A DNA stretch of 39,861 bases from an uncultured Desulfovibrio sp. (lineage in GTDB: Bacteria > Desulfobacterota > Desulfovibrionia > Desulfovibrionales > Desulfovibrionaceae), in NCBI GenBank assembly GCA_944324555.1, contig CALUWU010000039.1, forward strand, positions 1-39,861. The letters run 5' to 3'. Made by a program: the position numbers and the translations under genes. The first letter of the stretch is position 1; every line of letters begins with the position of its first letter. A model generated the notes under the pieces. It ran no database searches, was not told the DNA's origin, and saw only the letters and a list, made by a program, of their open reading frames with translations. Positions 16,656 through 25,106 of this stretch are shown here, in pieces.

Positions 16656-17058
16656 TGGCGTCGTCCTGTCCGGGCGCGTCGCGCCGGGAAAATTCGATGA
16701 GTTCTATGGGGGCGCCGTTATGCTCGATCATGGCGACGCGCACGCCGTCGGAAGGGCTGGCAGGCGGCGTCAGAACGATAAAATCGCGCAGACGCAGCTC
16801 CCGCTCAAGGTCCTGCACCTCAAAGGCGACATGGGGAACCGTTTGCACGAGGGGGTGAACGGGGCTTCCCTTTTCAAAGCGCACCCACTCCACGCCGAAC
16901 GGGCTTGTTGAAAATCCGGCCGCATACATGCCAAGATGGGGAATATGGATTTCTCCGGGCATGCTTGTCGTGGTCGGAATGCCTGTATGATGATATTTCC
17001 AGTTCCAGCGAGCTATGCATTCCGGCGCTTCATGATCGAGTCTGACGGTATTTTTCAT
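16648..17058 (-). CDS. VOC/glyoxalase-fold protein
   Basis: This 136-residue protein has the two beta-alpha-beta-beta-beta modules of the vicinal-oxygen-chelate fold. Candidate metal ligands are H24 (HHTGIPT), H76 (VPHVAFEV) and E119 (APIELIEF). Reaction and substrate cannot be read from the sequence; relatives include glyoxalases, epimerases and dioxygenases. No clear ribosome site precedes the ATG. The 3' end overlaps fdhD by 8 bases. It is the last high-GC gene before the AT-rich island. Confidence 0.8.
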   Translation of the reverse strand: MKNTVRLDHEAPECIARWNWKYHHTGIPTTTSMPGEIHIPHLGMYAAGFSTSPFGVEWVRFEKGSPVHPLVQTVPHVAFEVQDLERELRLRDFIVLTPPASPSDGVRVAMIEHNGAPIELIEFSRRDAPGQDDAND

Positions 17059-17163
17059 GGCATGACAGGTCCCGCAACCGGAGCTATTCGGGTTGAGTCC
17101 TAGGGAGCGAATTTCTTTACCATATATATTTCGGTATGGAATAGAGATATCATAAATAGTTTT

Positions 17164-19896
17164 TTATCTAATCACTAGAGCTTTTCGCATGAGGCTAACA
17201 ACCTTAGGGCGAGCTCCCTTAGAGACTCCAAGATTTAGTCCTTGTCTGTACATTTCTGGGAAATAATATTCTCCATCCTCATTGAATATAAAACCGAATT
17301 CTTCTAAAGCTGCTATGTTTTGAATTTGTAGTTCTTCAAAATCTTTTTTTCTTAATGGTATAGATTTATTGCTGCTTTCTAGTTTATTTATACTTTCTGC
17401 CACTTCCTGCATTTCTTGCTTGATTTCTCTTATTTTTTCTTTTCCGCAGGGAGAAAGCGCTGTTTTAAGCATTTTTGGCATTATCAATCTATCTTTGAAA
17501 ACAATTCTTTCTTCACTTGCAGATTGTTTTGATATTTCATGTATGAATCGGACGATATCACGTGCCTGAATATGCCCTTTGAAGTCAGATAAGGCACTCA
17601 ATACCCAATTTACAGAATAGGCTTCTTTTGAGTTTGGAGTACCAAGTTTCAACCCCCAGAAAAATTCCAGAGCCGTACTCATGCTGTCAAAACTTGCGGC
17701 ATACCAAGATTGCATTGAGGAATTTTTACAGTATTTTTTTAGATCACTTGCAATGAGAATCCATCCTACGAGCCGTAGTGCCTCATTTTTGCTCCAGTCG
17801 AGTTCGTAGGACTTATATTTTGCAATAACCTGAGAAGAATTTTGTAAAATAGCTCTGCGGACAATGTCTTTACGAATGAAAATCAAAAATCCTATATTCT
17901 CATTGCTCCATTCATAAATATCAGAAATGAGCTCAACAAGAAGAATACGCAAAGGTGTGATGGGGATGTCGCGTGCAAGCCAAAGAGAGAATAAATCCTC
18001 CAATCCATCCATGAGAAATGTGATTTTTTGAGTTTGCTTTTCTAGCTTTTGTTTTAGCAACTGACGTAAATTATCAGTATTTGAAAACTGTATATTCAAA
18101 ATTTGTAATATATATCGATACCATTTTTCTCTCCATAAAGATTCATCGAGATCTTTTACATCAACAAATGCTTCTTTCAACATAAAAAGAGAGGAATCTT
18201 TTAATGATGTGTTGAAAACGCTTTGCAGAGATTCTGCGGAGAAATTTTTTAAATCTTTTTCTACTCTGCAATTTTCGCTCCAAGAAAGGGGGATAAGTTT
18301 TATGTTGTCGTTAATGTTTATAGATAATGTTGCACAAAATGTTTCCCAAGTTTTCATGGCAGCTAGTTGAAGATAGAAATACGTCTTCCCAGCCCCTTTT
18401 GCTCCAATGATAAGAGCATTGGGAACGCTGGTAGAAAAATTACTGGCAAGCTGTCTATAAGGTTCAATTTGTAGAAAACGTTTATTCCAGTCTGCCTGTT
18501 CATCGAAGACGCTTTGTTCTGCAAAAATAAGACGTTCTGTTTTGTCTCTCAATTTTTGAATATCTTGTTTGCGTATTTCATCTGTGAGACCAGAAATTTT
18601 TTTCTGAGGGGAGAAATCCTTCCAGAGTCTATTGCAAATATCTTGCACGGCCGTTGATTTTTCCAAAACAAACAATGCTTGATCCAACGTATCCAGTCCA
18701 AGCAGGTTTTGATCATAACTGCCTTGCAACAACCAAGAATCAGAGTCAATACTTTTATCATTTAGTAGTAGTGATTGCCAGATATCTATGAGTCGATTTG
18801 AAATCGTGTTCAATTTTATACTATTTATTTCATCAGGAGGAATAAAATTTATAGTGACTCTTGTATTATCTGAATATATATCGTTACTATTGTTATATTG
18901 TTTTAGCAAAGATGCCATTTTTGCAAGCTGTTGCAAAACATAGCATGTCCCTTCTATTGATTGCCGCGATGTCGTGGTAAAAAGCAGACGACGGACTCGA
19001 GGATCAAAAAATAAGGGACTTGCTAATTCGCTCATGCCGGCCCTGAGATCTACGAATATATGCTTTACATCAAGCTTTTTTCCTAGCTGTAGCAGAATAT
19101 CTCCCAGCAACCAAGGTTTTTTCGGATTGTGTGTCAGCTGCTCTGGACTTGCCGGAGGACGCATCATTTGCTCTGTATCACGAAAGACTGGCAAGAAAAA
19201 AACAGAATATTGAGAATTACCGAGCTCAAGCCGAAGCGTTTGTATTTTGTTTGCCGCATATTCAATTATATCTCTTTGCTCATCAGCATCAGAAGCGTCT
19301 GCTAGTAAGTCAAGATATGAATATTGAGGGTCAGGAAATCTTTCTTGTGCCCACCATGTTAATCCTGGAGCCTCTGTATCTGCATCAATCAGCAATATTT
19401 GAGGCTTTGCAAAAGACGATTTTATTTGTTCTGCAAAGTATCTTGCCGCCGCAAGAGTATGCATAGTACGTCCAACCCCGCCTTTATATGAAAAAAAAGC
19501 GTGTAGAAGAGGGGCTTTACGGTTCTTTATTATGTCAGTAAATTGGGTTAATAGTCTATCTTTACAAGAATCTTCATTTAGTAAGGCAATATCTTCCAAT
19601 AGTGGACGGAATGGATAAAGTTCTAGAGATGAGTCTTTTTCCGGTTCTTCAAAGAGCACATCCAATCTCTTAGTGTCAAGATTAATAACGTATTTTGTAT
19701 CCTCTTTAATAAATTTGTGGCCTAAATTTTCTCTAAAAAAATAAATAGCTCTCTCGTGCTCTTCTTTTGTTCCTTCTACATATACAACATCATGAAGAAC
19801 AGTTATTTTTCCAAAACCTTCTGCTTTATTTGCAAGTCGATGTTGTAGGATGAAGTCTCGCAGATCATGATAGTTTTGAATCTCTCTTCTATTCAT
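17164..19896 (-). CDS. Large dual P-loop ATPase (ParA/MinD-like plus STAND/KAP-like), candidate defence protein
   Basis: This 910-residue protein has two distinct nucleotide-binding domains. After an N-terminal region of about 125 residues, residues 138-144 read KGGVGRT, the deviant Walker A of SIMIBI (ParA/MinD) ATPases. LLIDADTEAPG at 168-178 and FVDLRAGMSE at 281-290 follow. A second, classical Walker A (GAKGAGKT) is at 498-505, with FLMDGLEDLF (Walker B, D630) and a segment rich in W/L as in STAND or Sll1717-like P-loop proteins. The C-terminus could be a winged helix. The overall architecture is not one I recognise by name. The AT-rich setting and the adjacent HEPN-like gene (4 bases upstream) suggest a phage-defence or conflict system. 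Function is unproven. Confidence 0.85.
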   Translation of the reverse strand: MNRREIQNYHDLRDFILQHRLANKAEGFGKITVLHDVVYVEGTKEEHERAIYFFRENLGHKFIKEDTKYVINLDTKRLDVLFEEPEKDSSLELYPFRPLLEDIALLNEDSCKDRLLTQFTDIIKNRKAPLLHAFFSYKGGVGRTMHTLAAARYFAEQIKSSFAKPQILLIDADTEAPGLTWWAQERFPDPQYSYLDLLADASDADEQRDIIEYAANKIQTLRLELGNSQYSVFFLPVFRDTEQMMRPPASPEQLTHNPKKPWLLGDILLQLGKKLDVKHIFVDLRAGMSELASPLFFDPRVRRLLFTTTSRQSIEGTCYVLQQLAKMASLLKQYNNSNDIYSDNTRVTINFIPPDEINSIKLNTISNRLIDIWQSLLLNDKSIDSDSWLLQGSYDQNLLGLDTLDQALFVLEKSTAVQDICNRLWKDFSPQKKISGLTDEIRKQDIQKLRDKTERLIFAEQSVFDEQADWNKRFLQIEPYRQLASNFSTSVPNALIIGAKGAGKTYFYLQLAAMKTWETFCATLSININDNIKLIPLSWSENCRVEKDLKNFSAESLQSVFNTSLKDSSLFMLKEAFVDVKDLDESLWREKWYRYILQILNIQFSNTDNLRQLLKQKLEKQTQKITFLMDGLEDLFSLWLARDIPITPLRILLVELISDIYEWSNENIGFLIFIRKDIVRRAILQNSSQVIAKYKSYELDWSKNEALRLVGWILIASDLKKYCKNSSMQSWYAASFDSMSTALEFFWGLKLGTPNSKEAYSVNWVLSALSDFKGHIQARDIVRFIHEISKQSASEERIVFKDRLIMPKMLKTALSPCGKEKIREIKQEMQEVAESINKLESSNKSIPLRKKDFEELQIQNIAALEEFGFIFNEDGEYYFPEMYRQGLNLGVSKGARPKVVSLMRKALVIR

Positions 19897-19900
19897 ATCG

Positions 19901-20293
19901 CTACTTCCTTGCTAGCTCTATTAAAATATCGTCATGTGCTGCTGATATTTTATTTTTAAATTTTTCCAATTCACACGCTTTTATTTTGACTCCATATCGT
20001 AAAACTGTGTGTATTTTGTCTATCGGTATACAAGTTAGTGAGTCATTGACATTTATTATGTTTGGTATTTTAAGAGGGAAATTACATTCTGCAGCTAACT
20101 TGTTGATATTGTGTGTTTTGTATGATTCTTTGAAGGGTTTATTGTTTCTAATAAGTAGAGCCTTTAGTCCGCATTCTACGCCATAAAATAAATCCATAGC
20201 TATGTATCTATTTATTTCAGAATTTTTGATGTGAAGCTTTATTTCTTGAGCTGCATTTTTAAGTTCTTTAAAGTTTGGAATTATATCAGTCAT
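19901..20293 (-). CDS. HEPN-like small helical protein, partner of the dual ATPase
   Basis: This 130-residue protein looks helical. Residues 25-75 (a YxAMDLFYGVECGLKALLI helix followed by THNINKLA) resemble the HEPN fold: a long helix with a KALL segment and then an H-x-L/I-x-x-L helix. The catalytic R-x4-6-H motif of HEPN ribonucleases is not seen; the nearest is R49 with H61, twelve residues apart. It could be a non-catalytic sensor or adaptor, or a diverged RNase. GAGGT precedes the ATG, and the ATPase gene starts 4 bases after its stop, so they are one operon. Fold assignment by eye is moderate. Confidence 0.7.
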   Translation of the reverse strand: MTDIIPNFKELKNAAQEIKLHIKNSEINRYIAMDLFYGVECGLKALLIRNNKPFKESYKTHNINKLAAECNFPLKIPNIINVNDSLTCIPIDKIHTVLRYGVKIKACELEKFKNKISAAHDDILIELARK

Positions 20294-20647
20294 GACATTA
20301 CCTCATTTTTTTTTTTAATATCTGCTATGAAAAATAAAGTCAAGAAATTTGATTTTGTGTCTATCTTAATGGGGATGGTGTTTTGTGCCAAGATATGTAA
20401 ATAAGGGAAGGGATGGCTTTTTATAAGTGTATATTTTGTTTTACGTAGGTAAAAATAATGTTTATATAATTTAATGTGAAAAAAATTGATATGTCGAAAT
20501 TATTTAAAATGACAGCTGGTTAGGAAGTTTAAACTTTTTTCAAAGAAATTGTATATTCAATTTTATTCCCTTTATATTGATTTGTTATGAAAGTGTAGAT
20601 AGGGGAGCTTGTTTTTTATATATAAACAAAATTATTATAATATTTAG
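20294..20647. other. AT-rich gene-free region upstream of the HEPN-like operon
   Basis: There is no coding frame of useful length on either strand. It contains a poly-T tract just upstream of the HEPN-like gene and many TATA-like stretches, so it probably carries the operon promoter. No specific site can be chosen with confidence. Confidence 0.5.
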
Positions 20648-20717
20648 GGTTGTTTTTAAAATTTGGACATCATAAGCTAGTAGGGATGTTTTCATTAGTG
20701 AGGATGAGGAAGAGGTA

Positions 20718-20799
20718 GACTAACAAGCAAAATCCATGCTGGCGTTGACGTTCTTGGAAAACCTTTGCGTCAAAACCGCATGAATTTTGCTTGTCAGTC
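20718..20799. repeat. Long stem-loop inside the IS remnant
   Basis: The 22-base arm 20718-20739 matches the complement of 20778-20799 at 20 of 22 positions. The loop contains a second stem (TTGACG with CGTCAA). This structure is not part of a usual transposase gene and may be a nested small element. Confidence 0.6.
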
Positions 20800-20809
20800 C
20801 GCCCCTTTT

Positions 20810-21091
20810 TCGCCAGTAGCGTGTTAATGCATCCGATAAAGTCGCATCAATGATGAGGGCATTCCGTCCGCTTTTATGGACAGCATGCGCAAGATATCAT
20901 CCCAGACTTCGAGTCTTGTTCATTCGATAAAACGTTTATGGACAGTATTCCATGGCCAGAATTCCGCAGGTAAATCCTTTGAACATAAGATGATTATCTT
21001 TGTGCTTCCGCCCTCTGGTTTCAGTCTTTTTCTTTTCCAGCATAGGACAGATGATCATCCACTTTTCATCTGAAATGTCATGTTTGCTCAT
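20810..21091 (-). pseudogene. IS5-family transposase fragment
   Basis: On the minus strand the frame opens MSKHDISDEKWMIICPML and continues with a K-rich RGRKHKDN segment. In a shifted frame it then gives WPWNTVHKRFIE, a stop codon and TRLEVWDDILRML. These match the N-terminal half of IS5/IS427-group transposases. At least one frameshift and one in-frame stop are present and the catalytic DDE part is missing, so the gene is dead. Confidence 0.8.
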
Positions 21092-21145
21092 GTCAAACAT
21101 GGAAAGCAGGAGTCATCTGAGATGTCCAGCTTTTTTAGAAACAGC

Positions 21146-22045
21146 CTAGACGGCTTTCCACTGCTTGCCGGACTGGGCGGCAAGAATATTAATCAGGTCC
21201 TGCGTTCCGTTTTTGCCGCGGCCCTGCGCAATGGCCATGCGGTAAACTTCCTCGGCGCGTTCCGTGCCGGGCAGGACAAGGCCCATGTGGCGGCATTCCT
21301 CAAGGCAAAGCCCAAGATCCTTGACAAAGTGCTCGATGAAGAAACCGGGCGCGTAATCGCCCTTGAGCACGCGCCGGCCGAGGGTGTTCATGGCCGTGCT
21401 GCCCGCGGCGCCGGCGACAACAAGCTCAAGCCAGGCGCTTTTGTCCAGACCGGCTTCCTGAGCGAAAAGCAGGGATTCGCACACGCTGAACATGACGCCG
21501 GCAATGGCGATCTGGTTGGCGAGCTTTGCCTGCTGGCCGGTTCCCGCGCCGCCGCAGTGCAGGATTTTCTTGCCCATGCATTCGAAGCAGGGGAGAACGC
21601 GCTGGAAGGCGGCTTGTTCGCCGCCGACGAAAATGGAGAGGGTCGCGTTTTGCGCGCCGATGTCGCCGCCGGTGACCGGGGCGTCAAGGGCGGCGCAGCC
21701 GGCCGCGGCGGCCGCCTCGGCGATGCGCCGGGCCAGCGTCGGGCTGGACGTGGTCATGTCGCAGAAGACGCCCCCCCGGGCGAGACCGCGCAGCGCGCCG
21801 TTTTCGCCGATGGAGACGGCTTCCACGTCGGCGGGATAGCCCACGATGCTGAAAACGACGTCGGACTGTTCGGCGACGGCCCGGGGCGTGTCGGCCCATT
21901 GCGCGCCCTTGTCCAGCAGCGGCGCGGCCTTGCTTTTTGTCCTGTTGTAGACCGTAAGGGGGTAGCCCGCCTCTTGCAGGTGCGAAGCCATGGAAAGACC
22001 CATGACGCCGGTGCCGATCCAGCCGATGCGAAGGGATGCGGTCAT
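21146..22045 (-). CDS. NAD(P)-dependent 3-hydroxyisobutyrate dehydrogenase / tartronate-semialdehyde reductase family
   Basis: This 299-residue beta-hydroxyacid dehydrogenase has the N-terminal Rossmann motif GWIGTGVMGLSMASHL, a FCDMTTSSP segment and the substrate-binding DAPVTGGDIGA. The lysine in QQAKLANQ at about 170 is the catalytic lysine of the family. It should reduce or oxidise a small 2- or 3-hydroxyacid semialdehyde in the cytoplasm. AGGAGT is 8 bases before the ATG. Its stop codon lies exactly at the end of the IS remnant. Substrate cannot be decided; sulfolactaldehyde reductases belong to the same family and would suit an organosulfur degrader, but nothing here proves that. Confidence 0.88.
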   Translation of the reverse strand: MTASLRIGWIGTGVMGLSMASHLQEAGYPLTVYNRTKSKAAPLLDKGAQWADTPRAVAEQSDVVFSIVGYPADVEAVSIGENGALRGLARGGVFCDMTTSSPTLARRIAEAAAAAGCAALDAPVTGGDIGAQNATLSIFVGGEQAAFQRVLPCFECMGKKILHCGGAGTGQQAKLANQIAIAGVMFSVCESLLFAQEAGLDKSAWLELVVAGAAGSTAMNTLGRRVLKGDYAPGFFIEHFVKDLGLCLEECRHMGLVLPGTERAEEVYRMAIAQGRGKNGTQDLINILAAQSGKQWKAV

Positions 22046-22149
22046 ATTCGCCAGACTCCTGTGGTGAGATGGTCGCGGATGCGTTGAAAACCTGCTTTCA
22101 ACCTTATCCGTTCCCCGTTTTTTTTCAATGAATCCTTCGGGCGGCCGAT

Positions 22150-23832
22150 CTACTGGAAGCGCCGTTCCAGCAGTTGCGTCCGCACGGCGGGGCGCGACAG
22201 CGGGGCGCTCTTGCGCCAGCGCGCGGCGTGTTCGCGGAACAGCGTCAGATTGCGGCGCATGTTTTCATTGAAGGGGTCCTGCCCGGCAAAGTCCTTTTCC
22301 AGCTGACCCAGCGCATCCGTGAAGGTGGCGTCGTCGAGGGCGCAGGTTTCGGCAACCTTGCTTATGTAGAACGTCAGGGACTTGTCGAGACTGACCTTGA
22401 ACTGTTCGAGGCCGCGATCGGCCAGCGCGATGATTTCCAGCAGCCGGGCCCGGTTGTCGCCCTGCGCCTTCTGCGCGTCGGCGGCCATGTTGCCGCGCTG
22501 GTTTTCCAGCGCCTTCTGGCGGCTGGCATAGTTGCGGATGGTTTCGATCATGTAGACCCCGGTACGCAGCAGGGATTCCGCCTCAAGCTGCTTTTGCCGG
22601 GCGACGATGATGTTGTTCTCCTTCAGGGTCGCCCGCAGTTGCTGGAGGTTTGAGCGCACGGCCTCGTTGGGGGCCAGCGCCAGCAGGCGATCAAGCTCTT
22701 CCAGCGGATTGCGCGCCGCGGGCAGCGGCGAGGAGGGCTGTTCGCCGGCGGCGTGCCAGGCGGCGGCCAGCGCGTCGGGGCGATCGCCGCCGGGGGTGTT
22801 GATGCCGGTCAGCACGGGGCGAAAGCCCAGATCCTGCGCCGACGCCGGGCCGTCGGCAAGAAAGAAGGGGACTTCTTCCCGGCGTCCGGGCATGACGGCG
22901 GCGGCGTCGGAAAGATAGGACCCGCCCTTGCGGACCACGCCCCCCGCCGAGCCGTGCAGACGGCCGCCGATGGAAAAGCGGAACATGTCCATGCACATTT
23001 CTGCCGCGTTGCCCGCCGTGTCGTAGAGTCCCAGCGGGTTGGGCCTGCGGGAGCCTATGCGGGCGGTCTGTTCCACGAAAGCGCCGCCCTGCCGGAAGAC
23101 GGCGTAGTCGTTCAGCGTGCAGGATTCGGCGAAGGGAAAGAAGTCTTCCTGCAAAAGCTGCTGGCTGCCGACGTTCTGGCCGCCGCGCGCGGCGTATTCC
23201 CATTCCGTTTCCGTGGGCAGGCGCAGAAAACCCACGTTGCGCTTGTCGTGCACGAAGCGGGGCAGGGCGTCGGGAGCGTTTTTCAGAAGCCATTCCGTAT
23301 AGCGCCGGGTGAATTCGACGGCTTCATACCAGGAAACGCGGGTCTTGGGGCGGGCGTCGTCGGCGGAAATGTCGTCGGCGGAAAAGCGGGAGTCCATGAC
23401 GGCGCGCCACTGCCCGCCGCTGACTTCGTATTTGGCGACAAGATAGAAGAAATAGGCGCCGCCGTCCCCGGGAGCGGCCTTGCGCCAGGCGGCGGGCAGG
23501 TCCTCAAGGGTGAAGGGCGCCGACAGGGCGGCGGAAAAGCGGCGGTCGTAGTAGGCCCGGCCGGGATTGGCAATGTCGTCCCGTCCGGGGCGCAGGGGCA
23601 TGTCCCAGAGCAGGCCGCGCGCGGGAACGGCCGCCAGCCGGAAAGCCATTTTCAGGCCGCCGGGCATGGGCAGCAGAATATCGTCTTCAGCGGGATGGGG
23701 ATTGTAGAGGTCTTCAATCTGAACGGCGTTCTTGCGGGCAAGGGCGGCCTGGGCCGGCGCCGCGCCTCCGAGCGCGAGGCAGAGCAGGAGAAAGAGCGCC
23801 AGCGCGGAGCGGCGCGGGACGAGTCTAGACAT
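22150..23832 (-). CDS. Secreted FGE-sulfatase-fold protein (TagR-like) with C-terminal coiled coil
   Basis: This 560-residue protein has a Sec signal peptide (hydrophobic residues 10-24, AQA cleavage near 28) and a formylglycine-generating-enzyme fold. Its marks are YEVSGGQWRAVMD, RVSWYEAVEF, LPTETEWEYAARGG, NPLGLYDTAGNAAEM and GGSYLSD. I do not see the paired catalytic cysteines, so it is probably a binding or sensor protein. The last 180 residues form long helices. It overlaps the end of the permease gene by 8 bases. TagR of the Pseudomonas type VI threonine-phosphorylation pathway is also a periplasmic FGE-fold protein next to an ABC pair. That parallel is inference. Confidence 0.85.
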   Translation of the reverse strand: MSRLVPRRSALALFLLLCLALGGAAPAQAALARKNAVQIEDLYNPHPAEDDILLPMPGGLKMAFRLAAVPARGLLWDMPLRPGRDDIANPGRAYYDRRFSAALSAPFTLEDLPAAWRKAAPGDGGAYFFYLVAKYEVSGGQWRAVMDSRFSADDISADDARPKTRVSWYEAVEFTRRYTEWLLKNAPDALPRFVHDKRNVGFLRLPTETEWEYAARGGQNVGSQQLLQEDFFPFAESCTLNDYAVFRQGGAFVEQTARIGSRRPNPLGLYDTAGNAAEMCMDMFRFSIGGRLHGSAGGVVRKGGSYLSDAAAVMPGRREEVPFFLADGPASAQDLGFRPVLTGINTPGGDRPDALAAAWHAAGEQPSSPLPAARNPLEELDRLLALAPNEAVRSNLQQLRATLKENNIIVARQKQLEAESLLRTGVYMIETIRNYASRQKALENQRGNMAADAQKAQGDNRARLLEIIALADRGLEQFKVSLDKSLTFYISKVAETCALDDATFTDALGQLEKDFAGQDPFNENMRRNLTLFREHAARWRKSAPLSRPAVRTQLLERRFQ

Positions 23833-25105
23833 CGCGGATAACCTCCGAGGGTTCTATGCGGGCCGCGCGAAAGGCCGGGCCGAGGGCCGCCGCCAGCGAG
23901 AGGGCCGTCGCCATGCCGAGGGCCGCCGCGAAATGCTGCGGCAGAAGGCGGCACAGGCTCTCCATATGGCCGAGACTGTCCGCGAACAGAACGTTGATGG
24001 TTTGCGAGGCGGCAAGATAGACCAGCGAGGCGAACGCCGTGCCGGCAAGGGCCGTCAGCAGGGCCTGCGTCAGCGGAAAGAGGAGCAGGGCCGTCGTGGG
24101 AAAGCCCGCGAGGCGCAGCAGGCCAAGAATGCGTTCCTTGCGCTTGACGCCCGCCAGCGCGGCGCTTGCCGTGGAGGCGGCGAAACCGACGGCCGCCGCG
24201 ACGCTGATCAGGCTGAAGACAAGCCCCAGCGACGCGGACAGCGTCATGACCTGCTCGATTTCGTCCGCATGGGTGTAGACCTCTATCTGACTGGCGCGAA
24301 AGGCGTCGCGCAGGCGCGGCACGTCTTCCAGCGCGCGGGCGTAGAGGCGGAAGCCCGCGTAGGCGCGCGGCGCGTCGGGCGGGGGCGCGCCCGTCCAGCC
24401 TGCGGCGGGATTCATGAAGGGGGAGGCGCGGCCGTCGCGGAAGTCTTCCGAAGCTTCCAGAAGCGGAAGCGGCAGAAAGACGACGTCCTTTTGTTCCGCC
24501 GCAGGCGGCAGAACGGCGGTCACGGTCAGACGGATCGACGCCTTTTCCACGGCGCCGCGCCGTCCGCGTTCCACGACCCCGGCAATCTCGTCGCCGGGCG
24601 CGACGCCCAGCTTTTCGGCCGTCGAGGCGCTGAGGCAGACGCCGCTGCCGGTCAGGAGGGGGGGAAGCGCGTCGCGCGTTTCGTAGACCGGCGCGGGGAC
24701 GGCGGCTCCGTAGCGCGCAAGCAGCGGATCGCCCGGGGCCGTCGGTTCCATGGACGCCGTGACGACGCGCGGCGCGAGCGGGCCGGAGGTTTTCGGACGG
24801 GAAAGGGCGATGGTGGCGGCAATGGCGCGGGTTCGCGGCAGGGCGAAGGCCACGGCCGGATGCCCGGCCAGCGAGGCCACATAGGCCGCCGTATAGCGCC
24901 CGCTGCCGACCGGCGACAGCTCCAGCGTCGCGGGATTGTGAAGCAGGCGGTTCGTCAGGGTTTCCACCACGCCGAACTTGACCCCGTAGAGAATCAGCAG
25001 CGGCGCGAGGACGGCGGCCAGCCCCAGCACGGCGCAGGCCGAAAGCAGACATTCCCGTCGGTAATCGGCCCAGGCCAGCGCGACGGCGTGAAGGTGCAGG
25101 CCCAT
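23825..25105 (-). CDS. ABC transporter permease, FtsX/MacB-like (TagS-like)
   Basis: This 426-residue membrane protein has one helix near the N-terminus (about 18-42), a large extracytoplasmic domain to about 275, and then three more helices. That is the four-TM layout of FtsX/LolE/MacB permeases. The C-terminus AARIEPSEVIRDV is typical of this family. The start is one base after the stop of the ATPase gene; the longer frame upstream is a shadow of that gene. Such permeases usually act in mechanotransmission or lipoprotein handling rather than solute uptake. It pairs with the ABC ATPase and the FGE-fold protein. Confidence 0.87.
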   Translation of the reverse strand: MGLHLHAVALAWADYRRECLLSACAVLGLAAVLAPLLILYGVKFGVVETLTNRLLHNPATLELSPVGSGRYTAAYVASLAGHPAVAFALPRTRAIAATIALSRPKTSGPLAPRVVTASMEPTAPGDPLLARYGAAVPAPVYETRDALPPLLTGSGVCLSASTAEKLGVAPGDEIAGVVERGRRGAVEKASIRLTVTAVLPPAAEQKDVVFLPLPLLEASEDFRDGRASPFMNPAAGWTGAPPPDAPRAYAGFRLYARALEDVPRLRDAFRASQIEVYTHADEIEQVMTLSASLGLVFSLISVAAAVGFAASTASAALAGVKRKERILGLLRLAGFPTTALLLFPLTQALLTALAGTAFASLVYLAASQTINVLFADSLGHMESLCRLLPQHFAAALGMATALSLAAALGPAFRAARIEPSEVIRDV

Positions 25106-25106
25106 A

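Larger units (their letters stand above)
17100..20647. mobile_element. AT-rich horizontally acquired island
   Basis: Base composition falls sharply from about 65% GC to about one third GC near 17100 and returns past the IS remnant at about 21150. Codon use in the two genes here is rich in A/T third positions, unlike all neighbours. The island holds one two-gene operon and about 350 bases of gene-free AT-rich DNA (20294-20647). I found no integrase, tRNA or flanking direct repeat. The right side abuts a decayed IS element. Confidence 0.8.
20648..21146 (-). mobile_element. Decayed IS5-like insertion sequence with terminal inverted repeats
   Basis: The left end (20648-20671, GGTTGTTTTTAAAA then TTTGGACATC) is matched inverted at 21121-21146 (GGCTGTTTCTAAAA then GCTGGACATC). 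TAG flanks both sides (20645-20647 and 21147-21149), a likely 3-bp target duplication. At about 500 bp the element is much shorter than a complete IS5-group element, so it is internally deleted. Confidence 0.75.

Noticed and set aside
17100-21150. Complete prophage or integrative element around the AT-rich island
   Set aside because: No integrase, tRNA attachment site, phage structural gene or flanking direct repeat was found; only a decayed IS lies on one side.
22150-23832. Active formylglycine-generating enzyme for the sulfatase
   Set aside because: The paired catalytic cysteines are not seen, the protein is secreted, and the metallo-beta-lactamase alkylsulfatase does not need formylglycine.
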